A stretch of DNA of 38,152 nucleotides from Mesostigma viride (taxonomy: Eukaryota > Streptophyta > Mesostigmatophyceae > Mesostigmatales > Mesostigmataceae): contig RPFO01000605.1 of assembly GCA_009746045.1 (NCBI GenBank), positions 52,501 through 90,652 of the forward strand, read 5' to 3'. A program made the position numbers and the translations under genes. Position 1 is the first letter of the stretch. Each line of letters starts with the position of its first letter. The notes beneath the pieces are model-generated. The model saw only the letters and a list, made by a program, of their open reading frames with translations. It did no database searches and was not told the origin of the DNA. This document shows positions 32,958 through 38,152 of this stretch, one piece after another.

Positions 32958-33871
32958 ATTTACTCAGTGGGAAAGGTGAAGAGACCATTGGAACAGCCTA
33001 CCTGACGCATGTGCCACCAAAGCATTGTGTCCCGCAAAATGCACACTGCCTCCTTTCTAACAAGCACGAGCCGCTCTCTTTAGGAGACAGGTGCCAGCTC
33101 GTCAGTGTCTGGGGAAAATGATGCCGCTGCTTAGGAAGACCGCGTGAATTTCCTCGAACACAACTGTCTATAAAGCAAAAGAAATTTCAGAGAAGCATGG
33201 AAATAAAAGCATTACACCTTCCCGACAGGTTGTGGGCCACGCGCTGCAGCAAGCCAGCCACGTCACAGACGAACTTGCTTAAAAACATCCAGGAATCCAG
33301 CGATGCAGCGCCAGGACCCGCAACTTCATGGCTGCATCTGGCCGGAAAGAAGGCAAAAAGCTTACGCTCAACGAGGTAAGAAAGCAGGAAAGCGCTATCT
33401 TAGGACGTTTAATACAAGAACGTACCATAACGGGCATTTATTCGTGCCCAGGCGCACAAGAAAGGCCACCCTTTCATGGAGAGGTCGGGCGCGCATGGCG
33501 CAGGCCTAATGTTATCTTACCGCAAAATGACGGGAAAGGTAAAGATAGCAGCGGGAATTTTTACGGCTTTAGAAACATCATTAAACTAGCTTCCATTAGG
33601 ACCATCAAAACTGGCAACAATCGACAATCACACCTGCAGGCATCAATTATACTTTATTCATCCCGACAGAAATTCAGGCCGGACCCCCCCTGCCGATGGT
33701 AAAGAAAAAGAGCCCGCGACATTATAGATCGCAACTATCCCACCATAAATTAGAATCAGTAACTAATTTTCTCCAAGAATCGAGCATTTTTTCTGCTTTC
33801 CGCGAGCCAGATTTGTCACGTTTCGTCTAAAAGCAGTCGCCATGGCCACTTCCGCAAGGGGTGCGCGCACC

Positions 33872-34320
33872 GTGCACCCACTTTTCACGGTACGGAGGGT
33901 ACCGCGGAATTTTTTTGGCGCGGAAAATATTCGCCGCCAAAAATTAACCATGCATGCATGCCCGTCGTCTCCAAACATTGCATTACATGCACGTGACGGC
34001 GTGTTCCCTCGGTCATGGTGCGCGGCGGTGCCAGCTGGACTGATGTCATGCCCTCCACGTAGGCTCGTTCTACATTTCAGAACTGATCCATGGCGCATAA
34101 TTAGAATTTTGGAAGGTAGAATCAGGTTCTGAAGGTTCTACATAGTAGCCTAGTAAGGGTACACTAACATGTAGCCCAGTAGTTACTAATCCTGCGATCA
34201 TGACGGAATATACATGTAGTGATACTAATCGATACATGTAGTACACATGGTTGGCGCACAGAATGTTGTACAACCTGCCCTACATGTCGGAAAAACGCAC
34301 ACTCTGACAAACGTGATTGA
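33872..34320. other. Right flank of the foldback-like element
   Basis: No gene is recognised. A patch at 33958-33975 is an inverted match to 17017-17034. TACATGTAG-type words recur at 34,170-34,290. Confidence 0.4.
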
Positions 34321-34690
34321 AAGATACGCCGCGGAATGACGCCAGTGCCCGGCAAATGTGAGTCGGGAACTGAACAGTCACTACAAACGTCGAAAATCTA
34401 TTGCTCCACCCCCCCCAAAAAAGCGTTCCGGAACTGTTCGAAGCGAATAGCACTGACAGGATTCGAACCTGCGTCCAGAGTGAGGTTGCGGAGTGAGGGA
34501 GGCCAGCCATCATGGTCCGCACACAAATCTGGCTCGGGTCCGATCCCTGTCAGTGCTCTTCGCTTCGAACAGGTCCGGAACGCTTTTTTGTGGGGTTGGA
34601 GCAATAAATACTCGACATTTGCAGTGACTGTTCAGTTCCGGGCTCACAAATGATTTGCCGGGCACATGCGTCGTTGCGCGGCGTATCTTT
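34321..34690. repeat. Inverted repeat (about 140-bp arms) with a tRNA-like core
   Basis: Left arm 34321-34460 and right arm 34546-34690 are imperfect reverse complements: AAGATACGCCGCG outermost, then GCCCGGCAAAT, GAACTGAACAGTCACT, AAAAAAGCGTTCCGG, TGTTCGAAGCGAA and AGCACTGACAGG innermost. The intervening loop is about 85 bp. The fold resembles a palindromic MITE whose centre carries tRNA-derived sequence. Confidence 0.8.
34449..34557 (-). ncRNA. tRNA-like sequence or tRNA pseudogene
   Basis: On the minus strand, ends AGCACTG and CAGTGCT form a perfect 7-bp acceptor-like stem. Just inside the 3' side is a good T-arm, GCAGG-TTCGAAT-CCTGT, with a perfect B-box (GGTTCGAATCC). The region between is too long (109 nt in all) and I found no convincing D-arm or 7-nt anticodon loop, so it is probably not a working tRNA. 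The 3' half resembles a serine/leucine-type tRNA. The other strand also has a T-arm-like GGGTCCGATCC. A B-box could still recruit RNA polymerase III. Confidence 0.4.
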
Positions 34691-34985
34691 GTGATCTTTT
34701 CTGTACAGCTGTCGGAACGGCCCGCGGGTGCAACCTAGGACCGTTACTGGACACGGAAAAAATTTAAAATTTTTCAGGTTGGACCAGTCGTTTCACATGA
34801 TTCGTCGTACGTACGCAAATATCCTCCACGCATGCCATGTCGACGCTGCACTGACACACACCAGGGACTTTGGAAGGTGCGCACCCTGCCCGCCCAGGTA
34901 ATTGATGCGGTGTTTTGCAGGCGCGCACCGCCGGATGCGCCCACCACGCCCGCCACCGCACGTCCAGTGACCGACTGTGGTCCAC
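34691..34985. other. Unassigned spacer
   Basis: Nothing recognised; short frames only. Confidence 0.4.
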
Positions 34986-35815
34986 GTTCTTTTTCGCCTG
35001 CGGGTGCAGCCCCCATAATGCGTACGAGCAGCTTCACGGCTTTCTTCTTTGGAAATCAAGAACAACGGGCCTGACAACAACAACAACGACAGCAGCATCA
35101 GCAACAACAAGAGTGAGTTGCGGGATTTTACGTACGTGGTTTTCCTAATTTTTTTTTCACCTGGCATGTTGAGTATTCATCCCATTTTGCGTCATGACGG
35201 CTTCCTGAACGACGACTCTCTCTCCCTCTCCCTCTCCCCCCCTCTCCCTCTTATTTTTCACCAGGTTTTTCATGCCGATTTTAAATCCCTTTTGCGTCAT
35301 GCTCTTTGTAGCGTGATGTCGTCAATTGTCACTCACAACAATACTATCATTGTGGTTCGTTCTTTTTCGCCTGCGGGTGCAGGTCACGGTCGTTGCGTAC
35401 GAGCAGCTTCACGGCTTTCTTCTTTGGAAATCAAGAACAACGGGCCTGACAACAAGAACAACGACAGCAGCATCAGCAACAACAAGAGTGAGTTGCGGGA
35501 TTTTATGTACGTTGTTTTTCTCATGTTTTTTCACCTGTCATGTTGAGTATTCATCCCATTTTGCGTCATGCCGGCTTCCTGAACGACGACTCTCTCTCCC
35601 TCTCCCTCTCCCCCCCTCTCCCTCTTATTTTTCACCAGGTTTTTCATGCCGATTTTTAATCCCTTTTGCGTCATGCTCCTTGTAGCGTGATGTCGTCAAT
35701 TGTCACTCACAACCATGCTATCATTGTGGTTCGTTCTTTTTCGCCTGCGGGTGCAGGTCACGAGCGTTGCGTGCGGTGCGTCATCAATCCAAGAACAAAA
35801 CACGATGTGGCTAAA
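34986..35815 (+). repeat. 374-bp tandem duplication, two copies plus a partial third
   Basis: The start GTTCTTTTTCGCCTGCGGGT occurs at 34986, 35359 and 35733 (offsets 373 and 374 bp). Each full copy has GGAAATCAAGAACAACGGGC, a CAACAA/AGCAGC-rich stretch, a short CTCTCCCTCTCCCT run (near 35217 and 35591) and TCATGCCGATTTT. The third copy is cut off where the long CCCTCT array begins. The CAACAACAACGACAGCAGC stretch and following GTGAGT look exon-like, but no family is recognised. Confidence 0.9.
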
Positions 35816-36438
35816 CCCTCCCTCTCCTCTCCCTCTCCCTCTCCCTCTCCCTCTCCCTCTCCCTCTCCCTCTCCCTCTCCTCTCCCTCTCCCTCTCCCTC
35901 TCCCTCTCCCTCTCCCTCTCCCTCTCCCTCTCCTCTCCCTCTCCTCTCCCTCTCCCTCTCCCTCTCCCTCTCCCTCTCCCTCTCCCTCTCCTCTCCCTCT
36001 CCCTCTCCCTCTCCCTCTCCCTCTCCTCTCCTCTCCCTCTCCCTCTCCCTCTCCCTCTCCCTCTCCCTCTCCCTCTCCCTCTCCCTCTCCCTCTCCCTCT
36101 CCCTCCCTCTCCCTCTCCCTCTCCCTCTCCCTCTCCCTCTCCCTCTCCCTCTCCCTCTCCCTCTCCCTCTCCCTCTCCCTCTCCTCTCCCTCTCCCTCTC
36201 CCTCTCCTCTCCCTCTCCCTCTCCGCTTCCCCCCCTCCCTCTCCCTCTCCCTCTCCCTCTCCCTCTCCCTCTCCCTCTCCCTCTCCCTCTCCCTCTCTCC
36301 TCTCCCTCTCCCTCTCCCTCTCCTCTCCCTCCACCTCTCCCTCTCCTCTCCCTCTCCTCTCCCTCCCTCCCTCCCTCCCTCCATCCCTCCCTCCCTCCCT
36401 CCCTCCCTCCCTCCCTCCCTCCCTCCCTCCTCCTCCCT

Positions 36439-36527
<89 letters not shown>

Positions 36528-36876
36528 TCTCTCTCTCCTCTCCCTCTCCCTCTCCCTCTCCCTCTCCCTCTCCCTCTCCCTCTCCCTCTCCCTCTCCTCT
36601 CCCTCTCCCTCTCCCTCTCCCTCTCCCTCTCCCTCTCCCTCTCCCTCTCCCTCTCCCTCTCCCTCTCCCTCTCCCTCTCCCTCCCTCCTCCCTCCCCCTC
36701 CCTCCCTCCCCCTCCCTCCCTCCCTCCCTCCCTCCCTCCCTCCCTCCCTCCCTCCCTCCCTCCCTCCCTCCCTCCTCCCTCCCTCCCTCCTCCTCCCTCC
36801 CTCCCTTCCTCCCTCCCTCCCTCCCTCCCTCCTCCCTCCATCCCTCCCTCCCTCCTCCCTCCATCCCTCCATCCCT
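35816..36876 (+). repeat. Compound CCCTCT / CT / CCCT simple repeat
   Basis: (CCCTCT)n with frequent one-unit slips (CTCTCCTCTCC) to about 36,360; (CCCT)n at 36,361-36,443; (CT)n at 36,446-36,535; (CCCTCT)n to about 36,680; (CCCT)n to about 36,876. Open frames through it (Ser-Pro, Ser-Leu, or Arg/Gly/Glu repeats on the minus strand) are not genes. Confidence 0.97.
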
Positions 36877-37329
36877 CTTACCGTACGCTTACGCTACGGT
36901 TACGCTTACGGTTACGCTTACCTTACGGTTACGCTTACGCTTACGCTTACGCTTACGCTTACGCTTACGCTTACGCTTACGCTTACGCTTACGCTTACGC
37001 TTACGCTTACGCTTACGCTTACGCTTACGCTTACGCTTACGCTTACGCTTACGCTTACGCTTACGCTTACGCTTACGCTTACGCTTACGCTTACGCTTAC
37101 GCTTACGCTTACGCTTACGCTTACGCTTACGCTTACGCTTACGCTTACGCTTACGCTTACGCTTACGCTTACGCTTACGCTTACGCTTACGCTTACGCTT
37201 ACGCTTACGCTTACGCTTACGCTTACGCTTACGCCCTCCCTCTCCCTACGGTTACGCTTACGCTTACGGTTATGCTTACGCTTAGGTTTACGCTTACGCT
37301 TAGGCTTACGCTTACGCTTACGCTTACGC
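36877..37329 (+). repeat. (TTACGC)n hexanucleotide array
   Basis: About 75 TTACGC units. The central part (36,930-37,232) is perfect. The edges contain TTACGG, TTAGGC and TTATGC variants and short intrusions of CCCTCT, so the two repeats are interleaved. Confidence 0.95.
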
Positions 37330-38152
37330 CCTCCCTCTCCCTCTCCCTCTCCCTCTCCGTCTCCCTCTCCCTCTCCCTCTCCCTCTCCGCTTACGCCCTC
37401 CCTCTCCTCTCCCTCTCCCTCTCCCTCTCCCTCTCCCTCTCCCTCTCCCTCTCCCTCTCCCTCCTCTCCCTCTCCCTCTCCCTCTCCCTCTCCCTCTCCC
37501 TCTCCCTCTCCTCTCCCTCTCCCTCTCCCTCTCCTCTCCCTCTCCCTCTCCCTCTCCTCTCCCTCTCCCTCTCCCTCTCCCTCTCCCTCTCCCTCTCCCT
37601 CTCCCTCTCCTCTCCCTCTCCTCTCCCTCTCCCTCTCCTCTCCCTCTCCTCTCCCTCTCCCTCTCCCTCTCCCTCTCCTCTCCCTCTCCTCTCCCTCTCC
37701 CTCTCCCTCTCCCTCTCCCTCTCCCTCTCCTCTCCCTCTCCCTCTCCCTCTCCCTCTCCCTCTCCCTCTCCCTCTCCCTCTCCCTCTCCCTCTCCTCTCC
37801 CTCTCCCTCTCCTCTCCCTCTCCCTCTCCCTCTCCCTCTCCCTCTCCTCTCCTCTCCCTCTCCTCTCCCTCTCCTCTCCCTCTCCCTCTCCCTCTCCTCT
37901 CCCTCTCTCCCTCTCCCTCTCCTCTCTCCCTCTCCTCTCCCCTCTCCCTCTCCCTCTCCCTCTCCTCTCTCTCTCCCTCTCCCTCTCCCTCCCTCTCCCT
38001 CTCCCTCTCCCTCTCCTCTCCCTCTCCTCTCCCTCTCCCTCTCCTCTCCTCTCCCTCTCCTCTCCCTCTCCCTCTCCTCTCCCTCTCCCTCTCCCTCTCC
38101 TCTCCCTCTCCCTCTCCCTCTCCCTCTCCCTCTCCCTCCCTCTCCTCTCCCT
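37330..38152 (+). repeat. (CCCTCT)n array running to the window end
   Basis: CCCTCT units with many CTCTCCTCTCC slips, one TTACGC unit near 37,390, and no other content. The array is cut by the window edge. Confidence 0.97.

Larger units (their letters stand above)
17371..33871. mobile_element. Giant foldback-like element, about 16.5 kb
   Basis: The two ends are inverted copies of each other. GGTGCGCGCACCCCTTGCGG at 17371-17390 pairs with its complement at 33852-33871, and homology continues inward through the same ordered blocks: unique outer segment, 30-bp array, AT-rich segment, then the start of a 71-bp satellite in the same order of unit variants for about eight units (to roughly 19,900 and 31,070). 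Between lies one satellite array that flips orientation at about 30,716. Long inverted ends built from internal tandem repeats are the hallmark of foldback (FB/TIR-type) transposons. No transposase is visible, so any movement would depend on another element. The arms differ by scattered substitutions, small indels and array length, arguing against an assembly palindrome. No target-site duplication was identified. A non-mobile inverted duplication remains possible. Confidence 0.7.
32665..33871 (-). repeat. Right arm, unique outer segment
   Basis: Inverted counterpart of 17371-18581. Read outward (plus strand) it has a TATA-like box (32,879), a stem-loop (32,937), then frames at 33,197-33,379 and 33,303-33,509 that match no family known to me. 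A GTAAGA follows ACGAG at about 33,376, so a captured exon with a donor is conceivable. The left copy carries a stop, which argues for decay. Confidence 0.85.

Noticed and set aside
17371-33871. Palindrome produced by misassembly
   Set aside because: The arms differ by substitutions, small indels, a stop codon and about nine 30-bp units, and the satellite is far longer on one side; a copied read would be identical. Long reads are still needed to exclude it fully.
34449-34557. Functional tRNA gene
   Set aside because: Acceptor and T-arm are good, but length, D-arm and anticodon arm do not fit, and the acceptor stem is part of a much longer inverted repeat.
35666-37285. 539-codon plus frame and 350-380-codon minus frames of Ser-Pro, Arg-Leu or Arg-Glu-Gly repeats
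   Set aside because: Direct translation of hexanucleotide and tetranucleotide repeats; composition follows the DNA period entirely.
36877-38152. Telomere at the window end
   Set aside because: Neither TTACGC nor CCCTCT is a known plant or algal telomere repeat (TTTAGGG or TTTTAGGG types), and the array does not finish within the window.

Overview
The window is nuclear DNA from a plastid-bearing eukaryote, most likely a green alga. The evidence is an intron-split gene with the diagnostic sequence of the chloroplast inner-envelope translocon subunit TIC20, GT-AG introns, eukaryotic transposon remnants and a very heavy tandem-repeat load. A prasinophyte such as Cymbomonas or Pyramimonas would fit, but that is only a guess. 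There are no bacterial operons, ribosome-binding sites or CRISPR loci. All copy numbers and identities below were counted by eye.

Layout. (1) About 1-8.9 kb: a plus-strand TIC20-like gene. I can join five exons (to 1384; 2915-3023; 5440-5515; 6334-6391; 7409-7492) with correct phase and GT-AG ends, and a sixth (8789-8866) is tentative. About 430 bp of recognisable coding sequence is spread over more than 6 kb. The introns are filled with 80-bp, about 96-bp and 47-bp tandem repeats, a 1.3-kb CCCT/CCCG tract and a (CACAA)n tract. In three introns the repeats are copies of the exon end plus its splice donor. (2) 8.9-12.2 kb: mostly unassigned, with a decayed LINE-type endonuclease fragment near 10.6-11.0 kb and a C-rich low-complexity stretch. 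(3) 12.2-15.5 kb, minus strand: a multi-exon transposase-like gene with DYAENY / WSDN / HGKGE-VDGAGG motifs and a probable frameshift in a 12-base C run. (4) 15.7-16.3 kb: six alternating copies of a 19-bp motif centred on a CGGCCG palindrome; a seventh copy lies inside a transposase intron. (5) 17.37-33.87 kb: a giant foldback-like element. Two inverted arms of about 2.5-2.8 kb carry, from outside in, a roughly 1.2-kb unique segment, a 30-bp GCATGCATGC array, a roughly 260-bp AT-rich segment and the first eight or so units of a 71-bp satellite. Between them lies about 11 kb more of that satellite, which switches orientation at about 30,716. (6) 34.3-34.7 kb: a long inverted repeat with a tRNA-like core. 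(7) 35.0-38.15 kb: a 374-bp tandem duplication running into CCCTCT, CT, CCCT and TTACGC simple repeats up to the window end.

The only host gene I can name is TIC20. The rest is mobile-element or repeat sequence. Two patterns look most worth following: the foldback element, and the repeated tandem duplication of exon/donor boundaries in both the host gene and the transposase-like gene.
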